Positions 41,793 to 50,957 are shown, counted from the first letter of the stretch. The stretch is 64,000 bases of DNA from Acetobacteraceae bacterium (GCA_947455205.1 CANGNF010000008.1:1-64000), one strand, 5' to 3'. Program-made: numbers and translations. The notes: generated from the letters alone by a model not told the origin.

Positions 41793-42758
41793 TCAGGTGG
41801 GGCGCATGAAGCCGTAGCGCCCCAGCAGGTAGTCGGCCCAAGGCCGGTCTTCCGGCCCTGCCGCCGCCAGGGCCGCGCCGAAAACAGATTCGGTCGCGGC
41901 GCTGATGAAGTCGTCCGGCCGGACCAGCAGTGACCGGAACACCTCGAAGGCATCGGTTCCCAGGGCCTTCAACGCCGGCGCGGTCACGCCGTGCAGCGGC
42001 AGGTTCCCGGCAGGCGAGATGTGCAGCACGCGAACCCGCTCGGCGCCATCCTCCCGGGCTTCCTGCATCCGGAATGCCAGCATCTGCTGCCGGGCCATCT
42101 GGTAGAAAGGTTCCCAGAAGAAATCCGTCACCGCCAGCCCGGCATCGGCCCGGACCGGTCCGGCGGGCGAGAACAGCAGGTCGCGGTAGCGGCCCAGCCG
42201 CACGTCGTTGCCCTTTGGCGGAATCGGCTGCCCGTAGGTCTCGGTGTACTTCCATTCGATAAGCAGCGTCTCGCGGCGCCCGCCATGTTCGAACCGCACC
42301 ACCGCATCGGCACTGGTGACATTGGCGCCGCGCGTGCGCTGACGCGGCGTCTTCGTTTCGTTCAGATAGTCGCGGCCCCCGATCCACTCGAACCCGACGA
42401 ACATCTTCGTTCCATCGGGCGCGTCCTCTACCGGCAGCATGGTCAAGCTGGTTCCCGGCAGGCCGAGTGCGCCGCCGATCACGTTGGCCAGCAGCTTCGG
42501 TCGGGTCGCCAGCGGCATCAGGAAGTTCAGGCAGCTCACCTGGGAGGACAGCCCGTGGTTTGCGTGCCAATGCCAGGAGATTTTCTTGCCGGCGAAATAA
42601 GCGCTGGTCGCATCGCGGACCGCCGGGTTGATGTTCAGGACCACCTAGTCGCGCGGGAGCCGGTAGCTCGCCCCCTCGAACCCCGCGGCCCCGGCCGGCA
42701 AGGTGCTGGCAAAGAACGCCGCCTGGGCCAGGCGCTCACCGGCTATGAAAGTTGGCAT
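41793..42758 (-). pseudogene. PD-(D/E)XK nuclease-like gene with in-frame amber codon
   Basis: The main reading frame (GTG at 42644, 283 residues) resembles PGN_0703-type restriction-endonuclease-like proteins. The candidate nuclease core is Asp113 in SADAVV and Glu130-Trp-Lys132 in LLIEWKYTE. The sequence before the GTG continues in the same frame through a TAG at 42645-42647 to an ATG at 42758 with a good GGGGA ribosome site. Those 37 codons (IAGERLAQAAFFASTLPAG) look like the natural N-terminus. So the intact gene seems to span 41793-42758 with one amber codon at position 38. It may be inactivated, restarted at the GTG, or misread. It is inserted between def and fmt. Confidence 0.7.
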
Positions 42759-42943
42759 CTTTTCCCCACCGAACCATTCGGCAGCTAATCACCCGGATGC
42801 GAAACGGCCAAGCGCAATGCGCGGCACCACCCGTGCCGCATCCTCGAAAACCCCCGCTGCGCGTAACCCCTCCCTTGGCCGGCCGCTTCGGCCAGTGTCC
42901 GGCATCGCGCAACCCCGGAGAAAGAGCGGCACCGAAACAACCT

Positions 42944-42972
42944 TTGCACGCCGCCATTGTTCCTGTTATGTT
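42944..42972 (+). promoter_or_regulatory. Sigma-70 promoter of the transposase-like gene
   Basis: TTGCAC at 42944-42949 and TATGTT at 42967-42972 with a 17-base spacer, about 30 bases before the ATG at 43002. The -10 region lies inside a LexA-type site. Confidence 0.7.
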
Positions 42973-42973
42973 C
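42959..42973 (+). promoter_or_regulatory. LexA (SOS) box, alphaproteobacterial type
   Basis: GTTC-CTGTTAT-GTTC is an exact match to the direct-repeat GTTC-N7-GTTC consensus of alphaproteobacterial LexA. It overlaps the promoter -10 element, the position expected for repression. The consensus is established knowledge; binding here is inferred. Confidence 0.7.
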
Positions 42974-43001
42974 ACACCACCCCTCCCCCGCCGGCACCCC
43001 C

Positions 43002-43601
43002 ATGCTCCCCAACCGCCCCCCAGGTCGCTACTCCACCCCCCGCCCCTGGCAACCCCTCAGCGACGACGAGCTCGTCGCCCTCTGGCCCTACTTCGTCCAT
43101 CAGGGCAGCGGTCGCCCCATCTTCGATATCCGCGCCAGGCTGGACGCCATCTTCTGGGTGGCCTGCCACAATGGCCGCTGGCGCGACCTGCCGCCGCACA
43201 TGGGGCCGTGGGACACCGCCGCCCGGCAGTTCCGCCGCTGGGTCCACAAGGGCACCTGGGAGGCCCTGCTCGCCGCCGTCGTCTCCCGCCGCGCCCCGCC
43301 GGCGCTGAAGGCGCTGGAACACTGGGTTTGCCGCGCCTTCCGCCGCGCGCTCCGCATCACCGGGCTGCGCGGTCTGCGCCTGGTCCGCCGCCTCGGCCTG
43401 CTTTCCGCGCTGCGTGGCCCGCCGGAATGGTACCCCGACTGGGATTTGTCCGTTGCCCTCCTGCCCGGCGTCATCCGCGCGGTGCAGCGCCAGCTGGCCA
43501 ACCCCGGCACCCCGCTGAAACCCCTGCTGGAGGGCTGCCGTGCCTTCCACAGGCTCTGCGGTGGCCGCCGCTGGATCCCCGGCTGGGCCGCGCCGCCATG
43601 A
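43002..43601 (+). CDS. IS5-type transposase N-terminal-like protein (DUF4096-like), no DDE domain
   Basis: Protein of 199 residues. Its first ~85 residues resemble the N-terminal DNA-binding region of IS5-family transposases: PWQPLSDDELVALWPYF, a D-x-R-x-x-L-D-A-I-F-W block and WRDLPPHMGPWDT. No DDE catalytic residues follow; the C-terminal half (RALRITGLRGLRLVRRLG onward) is Arg/Leu-rich and not recognised. No terminal inverted repeats or other transposase fragments were found. It may be a decayed transposase or a domesticated DNA-binding protein. It has its own sigma-70 promoter with a LexA box. The ATG at 43002 is chosen by its distance from that promoter; a TTG at 42957 is open. Confidence 0.65.
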   Translation: MLPNRPPGRYSTPRPWQPLSDDELVALWPYFVHQGSGRPIFDIRARLDAIFWVACHNGRWRDLPPHMGPWDTAARQFRRWVHKGTWEALLAAVVSRRAPPALKALEHWVCRAFRRALRITGLRGLRLVRRLGLLSALRGPPEWYPDWDLSVALLPGVIRAVQRQLANPGTPLKPLLEGCRAFHRLCGGRRWIPGWAAPP

Positions 43602-43679
43602 CGCCCCCTTCCGCCCGGCCTTCCCCCCTTGGCTCCGCGCCGCTAAAGCAGCCGCCTTCTCGCGGAAGGGCCGGAACGC

Positions 43680-44588
43680 ATGCGCCTCGCCTTCATGGGC
43701 AGCCCGGATTTCTCGGTGCCGGCGCTGCACGCGCTGCACCAGGCCGGGCACGAGATCGTCGCCGTCTATTGCCAGCCCCCCCGCCCCGCCGGGCGCGGGC
43801 AGAAGCAGACCCCCTGCCCGGTCCACCAGGCCGCGCTGGCCCTGGGCCTGCAGGTCCGCACCCCCGCCCGCGTGCGGAAGGACCAGGCGGAACACGCCGC
43901 CTTCGCCGCCCTCAACCTGGATGTGGCCGTGGTCGCCGCCTATGGCCTGATCCTGCCGCAGGAAATGCTGGACGCCCCGCGCCTGGGCTGCCTGAACATC
44001 CACGCCTCGCTGCTGCCCCGCTGGCGCGGCGCCGGCCCCATCCAGGCCACCATCCTGGCCGGAGACAGCGAGACCGGCATCACCATCATGCAGATGGAAG
44101 CCGGGCTGGACACCGGCCCGATGCTGCTGCGCGGCACCACCCCCATCGGCCCCCGCACCACCACGCCGGAGCTGCACGACGCCCTGGCGGAGATGGGTGG
44201 CGCCCTGGTCCTGCGCGCCCTGGCGGAACAGCCGCCGGCCACGCCGCAGCCAGCGGAAGGCGTCACCTACGCCCCCAAGCTCAGCAAGGCCGATGGCGCA
44301 CTGGAGTGGACGCGGGACGCCGCCAGCCTGGACCGCCAGGTGCGCGCCCTGAACCCCTGGCCCGGCACCTACTTCCAGGCCGGCGGGGAAACCCTGCGCC
44401 TGCTGCAGGCGGAGCCGGCGGAAGGCAGCGGCCCGCCGGGCACGGTGCTGGCGCCGGGCCTGGTCGCCTGCGGCCCAGGGGAAGGCGGGGGCGCGCTGCG
44501 CCTGCTGCGCCTGCAACGCCCGGGGCGTGGCCCCATGCCGGCCGCCGAGCTGCTGCGCGGCTACGCCCTGCCCCCGGTGCTCGGCTGA
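43680..44588 (+). CDS. fmt: Methionyl-tRNA formyltransferase
   Basis: Transfers a formyl group from 10-formyl-THF to initiator Met-tRNA, 302 residues. The N-terminal Rossmann domain starts [14 protein letters not shown], and the active-site residues are Asn107, His109 and Asp144 ([28 protein letters not shown]). The C-terminal OB domain contains [15 protein letters not shown]. The ATG is preceded by GGAAGGGCCGGA. It is followed by truA, 40 bases on, and preceded by the accessory insert rather than by def. Confidence 0.96.
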   Translation: MRLAFMGSPDFSVPALHALHQAGHEIVAVYCQPPRPAGRGQKQTPCPVHQAALALGLQVRTPARVRKDQAEHAAFAALNLDVAVVAAYGLILPQEMLDAPRLGCLNIHASLLPRWRGAGPIQATILAGDSETGITIMQMEAGLDTGPMLLRGTTPIGPRTTTPELHDALAEMGGALVLRALAEQPPATPQPAEGVTYAPKLSKADGALEWTRDAASLDRQVRALNPWPGTYFQAGGETLRLLQAEPAEGSGPPGTVLAPGLVACGPGEGGGALRLLRLQRPGRGPMPAAELLRGYALPPVLG

Positions 44589-44628
44589 TGCGGCCGCCCG
44601 CCGCCCCGCCGCGCGAAGGGCCGGGCTG

Positions 44629-45390
44629 ATGCCGACCTACGCCCTCACCGTGGAATATTGCGGCACCCCCTTCGTCGGCTGGCAACGGCAGGACAACGGG
44701 CTTTCCGTGCAGCAGGTGCTTGAAGCCGCGGCCGCCATGCTGAACGAAGGCACCGCCCCCACCAGCATCGCCGCCGGCCGGACGGATGCCGGGGTGCATG
44801 CCGAGGGGCAGGTCGTCATGCTGGACCTGGCGCGGGAGATTGCGCCGGAGAAGCTGCGGGAAGCCCTGAACTTCCACACCAAGCCGCACCCCGTCTCGGT
44901 GCTCAGCGCCGCCCTGGCGCCGGAAGGATGGAACGCCCGGTTCAGCGCCATCAAGCGCGGCTACCGCTACCGCATCCTCAACCGCCGCGCCCGCCCCGCG
45001 CTGGAGGAAGGCCGGGTCTGGCATATCCCGGTCAGGCTGGATGCCGGGGCCATGCACCAGGCGGCGCAGGGCCTGCTGGGACACCACGACTTCTCGGCCT
45101 TCCGCGCCGCCGCCTGCCAGGCCAAGTCGGCCCTGCGGACGCTGGACCGGCTCAGCGTCTCCCGCCAGGGGGCGGAGGTGGTGGTGGAGGCCGAGGCGCG
45201 CAGCTTCCTGCATCACCAGGTACGCAACCTGGTCGGCACCCTGGCCGCGGTGGGGCTGGGGCGGAAGGGGGTGGAATGGCCCCGGCGGGTGCTGGAAGGC
45301 CGCGACCGCGCCAAGGCCGGCATGACGGCCCCGGCGGAGGGGCTGTGCTTCGAGTTCGTGCGCTACGCCGAGGAACCCGCGTGGATCTGA
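44629..45390 (+). CDS. truA: tRNA pseudouridine(38-40) synthase
   Basis: Makes pseudouridine at positions 38-40 of the anticodon arm, 253 residues. The catalytic Asp53 is in AAGRTDAGVHAEGQV. Other TruA blocks are YCGTPFVGWQRQ, IKRGYRYRILN and SFLHHQVRNLVGTL. The ATG at 44629 gives a start typical of the family. It is downstream of fmt and convergent with a membrane-protein gene. Confidence 0.96.
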   Translation: MPTYALTVEYCGTPFVGWQRQDNGLSVQQVLEAAAAMLNEGTAPTSIAAGRTDAGVHAEGQVVMLDLAREIAPEKLREALNFHTKPHPVSVLSAALAPEGWNARFSAIKRGYRYRILNRRARPALEEGRVWHIPVRLDAGAMHQAAQGLLGHHDFSAFRAAACQAKSALRTLDRLSVSRQGAEVVVEAEARSFLHHQVRNLVGTLAAVGLGRKGVEWPRRVLEGRDRAKAGMTAPAEGLCFEFVRYAEEPAWI

Positions 45391-45478
45391 GGCCGCCCCC
45401 GTGCCCCCCCCGGCATGGACCCCGGCGCCCCCGGCCAGCATCCGAAGGTGGCGACGCCCCGGCGAGGCCGTGACCCGG

Positions 45479-46033
45479 CTACCCCCCGGTCAGCTTGGCC
45501 ACGAAGCCACCGATGAACACCCCCAGCAGAAGGTCCAGCAGCACGAAGATGACGGCACGGAAGCCGGTGATCTTCAGCGCCTCCTTGGCGATGAACCATT
45601 CAAGCCACAGCGCATAGCCGAAGGCGGCAAGCCCCAGCCCGTAGGACAGCGTCGGCGGCAGGCCCAGCATGGCCGGCACCGTCAGCGCCAGCAGCACCAG
45701 GTACTGGACCACGTTGCCCCAGTTCCACGCGGCCAGGAAATGCGCCGATTCCTTGCCCCGCCCCGCGGCCTGGGCCATCGGCAGGCTGGCCAGCGCATAG
45801 CCGACCCAGGCGATGACATAGCCCACCAGCTCCGCCACCAGGGCGAAGGCCACGCCCTTGGCCGGCGCCCCGTTGGCCCAGGCCATCAGCCGCAGCGCCA
45901 GGAAGGCCGGCAGGCAGATCGCGGCGGCCCAGAAGCTGCGGCGGGCGCCGAGGCCGGTATCCTCCACCAGCATCAGCCCATGCGACTGGCCCCGCGCCAG
46001 CATGAAGGCCCCGCGCAACCCGGCCTGGATCAC
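45479..46033 (-). CDS. Multi-pass membrane protein of unknown function
   Basis: Hydrophobic protein of 184 residues with about five predicted membrane segments (around residues 33-50, 60-82, 103-123, 127-145 and 157-180). I do not recognise a named family or transport motif. The start is uncertain: the frame's first standard codon is a GTG at 46033, while the frame stays open upstream through a Pro-rich stretch that overlaps dapE. It lies 50 bases after dapE on the same strand and may be in the dap operon. Confidence 0.75.
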   Translation of the reverse strand: MIQAGLRGAFMLARGQSHGLMLVEDTGLGARRSFWAAAICLPAFLALRLMAWANGAPAKGVAFALVAELVGYVIAWVGYALASLPMAQAAGRGKESAHFLAAWNWGNVVQYLVLLALTVPAMLGLPPTLSYGLGLAAFGYALWLEWFIAKEALKITGFRAVIFVLLDLLLGVFIGGFVAKLTGG

Positions 46034-46083
46034 CAGGCGCAGTGGCGGCGGCGGCAGGGGGCCAGGGGAGGAGGCATTGCCGC

Positions 46084-47235
46084 TCAGCGGAGGGTTTCCT
46101 CAAGCACGCGGCGGTACAGCGTGGCCAGGTCGCGCAGCTCCGCCACCGGCACGGCCTCGTTCACCTGATGCATCGTCGACCCCACCCCGCCCAGTTCCAC
46201 CACCGGGCAGTAGTTGGTGATGAAGCGGGCGTCGGAGGTCCCGCCCCCGGTATCCAGCGCCGGCTCGCGCCCCGTCACCGCCTCCACCGCCCGCTTCAGC
46301 GCATCCACATAGGCGCCCGGCTTGGTCACGAAGCTCTCGCCGGAGACGGAGACGCGCATGTCGTAGCGCGCCTCCTCGGCCCGCAGCGCGGCGTGCAGAT
46401 GCTCGGTGATGCTCGCACTCGTGTGCAGGTCGTTGAAGCGGATGTTGATCATGCACCGCGCGGCCGCGGGGATGATGTTGTTGGCGGTATTGCCGACATC
46501 CAGGCCGGTAACCTGCAGGGTCGTCGCCTCGAACCAATCGCTGCCAGCATCCAGAGGCGTGGTCGTCAGCCGGTGCAGCACCCGCACCAGCCGGTGGATC
46601 GGGTTGTCGGCGCGCTGCGGGTAGGCGCTGTGGCCCTGGGTACCGTGCAGCGTGATGTACGCCGTCATGGACCCGCGCCGGCCGATCTTCAGCGTATCGC
46701 CCAGCACGGCCTTGGAGGTGGGTTCGCCAACCAGCGCCATGTCGGGGATGTGGCCCTCGGCCTGCATCCACTCCAGCACCTTCTTCGTGCCGTCCACCGA
46801 AGGGCCTTCCTCGTCCCCGGTGATCAGCAGGCTGATGCTGCCCTGGTGCGACGGGTTGGCGCGGACGAAGTCGGTCATGCCGGCGACGAAGCTGGCGATG
46901 CCGCCCTTCATGTCGCAGGCACCGCGGCCATACAGCACGCCGTCGCGCACCTCGGCGGCGAAGGGGCCATCCTTCCAGGCGGCCTCGTCGCCGACCGGCA
47001 CCACGTCGGTATGGCCGGCGTAGCAGAAGTGGGGCGCGCCGGTGCCGCGGCGGGCAAACAGGTTCTCCACCTCCTCGCCCTTTGGACCGAACTTCATCCG
47101 GTGCAGGGTGAAGCCGAGCGGCGCCAGCGCGGCTTCCAGCACGCCCAGCGCGCCTTCATCCGCGGGCGTGACGCTGGCGCAGCGGATCAGCGCCTGCGCC
47201 AGCGGCAACGGATCGGTGGGTCGGTTCCCGGCCAT
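46084..47235 (-). CDS. dapE: Succinyl-diaminopimelate desuccinylase
   Basis: M20 zinc enzyme of the lysine/meso-diaminopimelate pathway that removes succinate from N-succinyl-LL-diaminopimelate, 383 residues. Ligands are His75 and Asp77 in AGHTDVVP, the Asp in GRGACDMKGG, and Glu in ITGDEEG. The late histidine is in STMHQVNE. The GGGTSDARF segment is DapE-specific. The ATG follows the dapD TAA without a gap, so the two steps are coupled. Confidence 0.95.
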   Translation of the reverse strand: MAGNRPTDPLPLAQALIRCASVTPADEGALGVLEAALAPLGFTLHRMKFGPKGEEVENLFARRGTGAPHFCYAGHTDVVPVGDEAAWKDGPFAAEVRDGVLYGRGACDMKGGIASFVAGMTDFVRANPSHQGSISLLITGDEEGPSVDGTKKVLEWMQAEGHIPDMALVGEPTSKAVLGDTLKIGRRGSMTAYITLHGTQGHSAYPQRADNPIHRLVRVLHRLTTTPLDAGSDWFEATTLQVTGLDVGNTANNIIPAAARCMINIRFNDLHTSASITEHLHAALRAEEARYDMRVSVSGESFVTKPGAYVDALKRAVEAVTGREPALDTGGGTSDARFITNYCPVVELGGVGSTMHQVNEAVPVAELRDLATLYRRVLEETLR

Positions 47236-48069
47236 TTAGTCGCGCAGCAGCTCGTTGATGCTGGTCTTGGCGCGGGTCTGCTCGTCCACGATCTTCACGA
47301 TCACGGCGCAGTACAGGCTCGGCCCCGGGGTGCCGTCCGGCAGCGGCTTGCCGGCCAGGCTGCCCGGCACCACCACGGAATAGGCCGGCACGCGGCCGAT
47401 GTGCACCTGGCCGGTGGCGCGGTCGATGATTTTCGTAGATGCACCCAGGAACACGCCCATGCTCAGCACGGCGCCGCGCTCGACCACCACGCCCTCGGCC
47501 ACTTCGGACCGGGCGCCGATGAAGCAGTCATCCTCGATGATGACGGGGTTGGCCTGCAGCGGCTCCAGCACGCCGCCGATGCCGACGCCGCCGGACAGGT
47601 GGCAGTTCTTGCCGATCTGGGCGCAGCTGCCCACGGTGGCCCAGGTGTCCACCATGGTGTTGCGGTCCACATAGGCGCCCAGGTTGACGAAGCTGGGCAT
47701 CAGCACCACGCCCGGGGCGATGTAGGCGCTGCGGCGCACCACGGCGCCCGGCACGGCGCGGAAGCCGGCTTCCTTGAAGCGGTTCTCGCCCCAGTCGGCG
47801 AACTTCAGCGGCACCTTGTCGAAGGCGCCGGCGGCGGTATCCATCGGCGCGCTGTCGGTCAGGCGGAAGCTCATCAGCACCGCCTGCTTCAGCCACTGGT
47901 TGACCTGCCAGTCGGCGCCCTGCTTCTCGGCCACGCGGGCCTTGCCGGAATCGAGCAGTTCCAGCGCCGCCTCGACCGCGTCGCGGTCCTCCCCGCGCGT
48001 GGCGGAGGTCAGGCTATCCCGGCGCTCCCACAGGGCGGTGATGCGGGGCTTCAGCGTGGCAGCGTCCAT
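47236..48069 (-). CDS. dapD: Tetrahydrodipicolinate N-succinyltransferase
   Basis: Trimeric left-handed beta-helix transferase that succinylates tetrahydrodipicolinate, 277 residues. Hexapeptide repeats are visible from [20 protein letters not shown] through [11 protein letters not shown] to [14 protein letters not shown]. The ATG at 48069 gives the normal length; a GTG or ATG at 48108 would add a Pro/Arg stretch outside the family. It is directly upstream of dapE and divergent from the GGDEF gene. Confidence 0.96.
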   Translation of the reverse strand: MDAATLKPRITALWERRDSLTSATRGEDRDAVEAALELLDSGKARVAEKQGADWQVNQWLKQAVLMSFRLTDSAPMDTAAGAFDKVPLKFADWGENRFKEAGFRAVPGAVVRRSAYIAPGVVLMPSFVNLGAYVDRNTMVDTWATVGSCAQIGKNCHLSGGVGIGGVLEPLQANPVIIEDDCFIGARSEVAEGVVVERGAVLSMGVFLGASTKIIDRATGQVHIGRVPAYSVVVPGSLAGKPLPDGTPGPSLYCAVIVKIVDEQTRAKTSINELLRD

Positions 48070-48183
48070 CGTTCGGTGGTCCTGGCAAATCCGGCGGGGG
48101 CGGACCATGCCGATGCCGCCGCCGGGATGTCAACGCCGCGTCATTCACCGGGCATTCATCGGCGTCAGCGCAGGATCGGCTTC

Positions 48184-49641
48184 ATGGACCTGGCGCCCCA
48201 CCCCGGCCCCGAGGGCGACAGCGCCTCGGCGGGCAACCCTGCAATTTCCGCCGCGCATGTCGCGCGGCTGGATTCGCGGCTGCGCGGCGCCCTGCTGGAA
48301 AGCCGGCAGCGCTGGCGCGACTTCGTCACCCTGGCCGCCGACCTGGTGTTCGAGACCGATGCCGATGGGCTGCTGACCTTCCTGGCGCCGGACCAATTGC
48401 TCGGCCGCCCGGCCGAGACGCTGCTGCATCGTCCCGCGCGGGACCTGCTGGTGCCCGGCGGCGCCGACCCCTTCGCGCTGCGCACGGCGATGCGCGACAT
48501 GCGCGCGTGGATGCGCCGGCCGGATGGCCAGGGCGCCTGCTTCAGCTTCAACCTGGCGCCGCTGAGCGATGCCGCCGGGCGCTTCGCCGGGCTGCGCGGC
48601 ACGGCGCGGGACGTGACGGCGGAGGAAGCCGCCGCCGAGGCCCAGGCCATGATGCTGCGCCGCGCCGGCGCGCTGGAGGTGCTGGTGCGCCGCGTCCGGC
48701 AGGAGGTGCTGGCGCCGCGCATGCTGGCCGCCACGCTGGAATCGCTGCCCCCGGTGCTGGGCTGCGCCGGCGCCGTGGTGCTGGAATTCCCGCCCGGCAA
48801 GCCGCCGCTGGTGGTGCTGCGCCATGGCGAGGACCCCGGCCCGCTGCTGGCCGCCGCCCAGGCGCTGGACGGCCCCGTCGCCGCCTTCGGCCCGGGGCCG
48901 GGTGGCGAACACCTGGCGCTGATCCCGCAGCCGGTGCGCGGCGAGCCGCGCCACGCCCTGCTGGCCTGGCGGCCGGCGCTGGCCCGCGGCTTCGACGCCG
49001 AGGAACGCACGCTGATGGTCAGCCTGACCGACCTGGTCTTCGTGGCGCTGGGCAACCAGGCGCTGCAACGGGAACTGGAACTGCAGGCGCGGACCGAGGC
49101 GCTGACCGGGCTGCTGAACCGCCGCGCCTTCCTGGCCGATCTGCGCCGCCGGCTGGACCGGCATGGCCATGCCGGCCCCGGCGCCGGCGCCCTGCAATCC
49201 CCCGCCGGGGCGCTGCTGTTCATCGACCTGGACAACTTCAAGCCGATCAACGACCTGCTGGGGCATGAGGCCGGCGACGCCGCCCTGATCGCGGTGGCCA
49301 ACCTGCTGCGGGATTTGGTGCGGCCGGTGGACCTGGTGGCGCGGATCGGCGGCGATGAGTTCGCCATCTGGCTTGAGGCCGTGGACGCCCAGGCCGCCGC
49401 CGGCCGGGCCGAGGCGATCACCTGGGCCGGCGCCAACACGCTGCCGATGCTGCTGCGCAGCGGGCCGACGGCGCTGACCTTCAGCATAGGCTGCGCCCCC
49501 AGCCTGCCGGGGGTGGCGGAGACGCCGGAACAGCTGATCGCCCGAGCCGACGCGGCGATGTACCAGGCCAAGCGCGCCGGGCGGAATTGCTGGCGGCTGG
49601 ACGGCCCGGCCCTGGTGACGACGGAGCCGGCGACGGCATGA
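48184..49641 (+). CDS. PAS-GGDEF diguanylate cyclase
   Basis: Cyclic-di-GMP synthase of 485 residues, apparently soluble. A PAS-like domain (about 45-150, DFVTLAADLVFETDADGLLTFLAP) is followed by a central region of unclear fold, perhaps GAF-like (about 185-305). A C-terminal GGDEF domain has the intact active site GGDEF at 389-393. The allosteric I-site RxxD (RPVD, 380-383) is five residues before it, so product inhibition is likely. The ATG at 48184 has AGGA about nine bases upstream. Its stop overlaps the next gene by 4 bases. Confidence 0.92.
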   Translation: MDLAPHPGPEGDSASAGNPAISAAHVARLDSRLRGALLESRQRWRDFVTLAADLVFETDADGLLTFLAPDQLLGRPAETLLHRPARDLLVPGGADPFALRTAMRDMRAWMRRPDGQGACFSFNLAPLSDAAGRFAGLRGTARDVTAEEAAAEAQAMMLRRAGALEVLVRRVRQEVLAPRMLAATLESLPPVLGCAGAVVLEFPPGKPPLVVLRHGEDPGPLLAAAQALDGPVAAFGPGPGGEHLALIPQPVRGEPRHALLAWRPALARGFDAEERTLMVSLTDLVFVALGNQALQRELELQARTEALTGLLNRRAFLADLRRRLDRHGHAGPGAGALQSPAGALLFIDLDNFKPINDLLGHEAGDAALIAVANLLRDLVRPVDLVARIGGDEFAIWLEAVDAQAAAGRAEAITWAGANTLPMLLRSGPTALTFSIGCAPSLPGVAETPEQLIARADAAMYQAKRAGRNCWRLDGPALVTTEPATA

Positions 49642-50825
49642 ACACGATGAGCGGCCGGACCATTCCGGGCTACGAGCAGGCGCGGCTGATCGCCTTCCAG
49701 GGCGACGAGGCCGCCCGCGCCGCGCTGGCGGCCGAGGCCGCGACCGCGCCGGAGATCCTGTACTTCCTGGCCGAGGACCAGGCGCCGCAGGTGCGCCAGG
49801 CGGTGGCCGGCAACGAGGCGACCCCGCCCCTGGCCGACCGCAAGCTGTCGCTGGACGCGCAGCCGGAGGTGCGGGTGATGCTGGGCCGCAAGCTGGCGGC
49901 CATGGCGCCCGGGCTTTCCCAGCATGAACAGGACCGGCTGCGGAAGCTGGGGTGGGAGACGCTCTGCACCCTGGTGGAGGACACCGCGGTGCAGGTGCGC
50001 GCCGCCATCGCCGATTCGCTGAAGGAGATGCCGGACGCGCCGCGCGCCCTGATCCTGCGCTTGGCGCGAGATGCGGAGATGAGCGTGGCCGAGCCGGTGA
50101 TCCGGCTTTCGCCCCTGCTGGACGACGTGGACCTGCTGGCGCTGGTGACCCTGCCGCCGGTGCCGGCCACCGTGGTGGCGGTGGCGCGGCGGCTCTGCCT
50201 GTCGGAAGCGCTGTCGGACGCGATCGTCGCCACCGCGGATGCCGGGACCGTGGCGGTGCTGCTGGACAATGCCTCGGCCTCGATCCGCGAGGCGACGCTG
50301 GATGCGCTGATCGCCAATGCCGCCACCCAGACCAGCTGGCAGGAGAAGCTGGTGCATCGGCCCTCGCTTTCCGCCCGCTGCGCCCGCGCGCTGGGGGAGA
50401 TCGTGGCCGACCAGTTCCTGGCGCTGCTGGCCGGGCGGCAGGACCTGGACCCCGAGGTGACGCAGACCCTGCGCGCCAAGGTGACGGAGCGGCTGGAGGG
50501 CGGCGAGGCGCCGGCATCGGCGGGGACGGAGACGGAATTCCTCGGCGCCGCCGAGCGCGGCGACCGTGCCGAGATGGCCCGGCTGCTGGCGCTGGCGACG
50601 CAGATGGAGGACGCCGCGGTGATGCGGGCGGTGACGCTGCGCAGCGCCCGCGCCCTGGTGGCGCTGTGCTGGCACGCCGCGTACAGCCCCGCGGCCGCGG
50701 TGCTGGCGCAGACCGTGATGGGCCAGCTGGCGCCGGATGCCTGCCTGTACCCCGGGCCGGGGGATAGCTGGCCCCTGGCACCGGATGAGATGAACTGGCA
50801 GCTGGAGCTGCTGACGTCGGTTTAG
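49638..50825 (+). CDS. DUF2336 domain protein
   Basis: Helical repeat-type protein of 395 residues with the DUF2336 domain found mainly in alphaproteobacteria. Visible pieces include ILYFLAEDQAPQVRQAVAGNEATP, HEAT-like repeated helices (VQVRAAIADSL, MSVAEPVIRLSPLL) and a hydrophobic C-terminus. It has no catalytic motif. The ATG overlaps the GGDEF stop (ATGA), so it is made with the cyclase and may be its partner or effector; this is inference from the coupling. Confidence 0.85.
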   Translation: MNTMSGRTIPGYEQARLIAFQGDEAARAALAAEAATAPEILYFLAEDQAPQVRQAVAGNEATPPLADRKLSLDAQPEVRVMLGRKLAAMAPGLSQHEQDRLRKLGWETLCTLVEDTAVQVRAAIADSLKEMPDAPRALILRLARDAEMSVAEPVIRLSPLLDDVDLLALVTLPPVPATVVAVARRLCLSEALSDAIVATADAGTVAVLLDNASASIREATLDALIANAATQTSWQEKLVHRPSLSARCARALGEIVADQFLALLAGRQDLDPEVTQTLRAKVTERLEGGEAPASAGTETEFLGAAERGDRAEMARLLALATQMEDAAVMRAVTLRSARALVALCWHAAYSPAAAVLAQTVMGQLAPDACLYPGPGDSWPLAPDEMNWQLELLTSV

Positions 50826-50863
50826 CCTCAGGCGCCGGCGGCCGCATCCGCGGCCTTGGCTTG

Positions 50864-50913
50864 CGCGGGCATAAGCCCGCGTCGCGCCTTCGCGCTCTCG
50901 GGCCTGGCGGCCC
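50864..50913. repeat. Paired GC-rich hairpins downstream of the DUF2336 gene
   Basis: CGCGGGC-ATAA-GCCCGCG (50864-50881) and GGGCC-TGGC-GGCCC (50900-50913) are perfect short hairpins with tetraloops separated by 18 bases. Paired hairpins of this kind resemble REP elements. One copy only is in the window. Confidence 0.5.
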
Positions 50914-50957
50914 GCCTGGGTCCGCGCCATGGCCTTCGCGTTCGTGGTGCGGTGGTT

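Noticed and set aside
42977..43601. Intact IS5 insertion sequence
   Set aside because: Only the N-terminal transposase-like region is coded. There is no DDE domain, terminal inverted repeat or target duplication, so I do not call a mobile element.
46042..48183. Plus-strand open frame extending 5' of the GGDEF gene
   Set aside because: It covers dapE and dapD antisense. The GGDEF protein has a good start with AGGA at 48184, so the extension is not coding.
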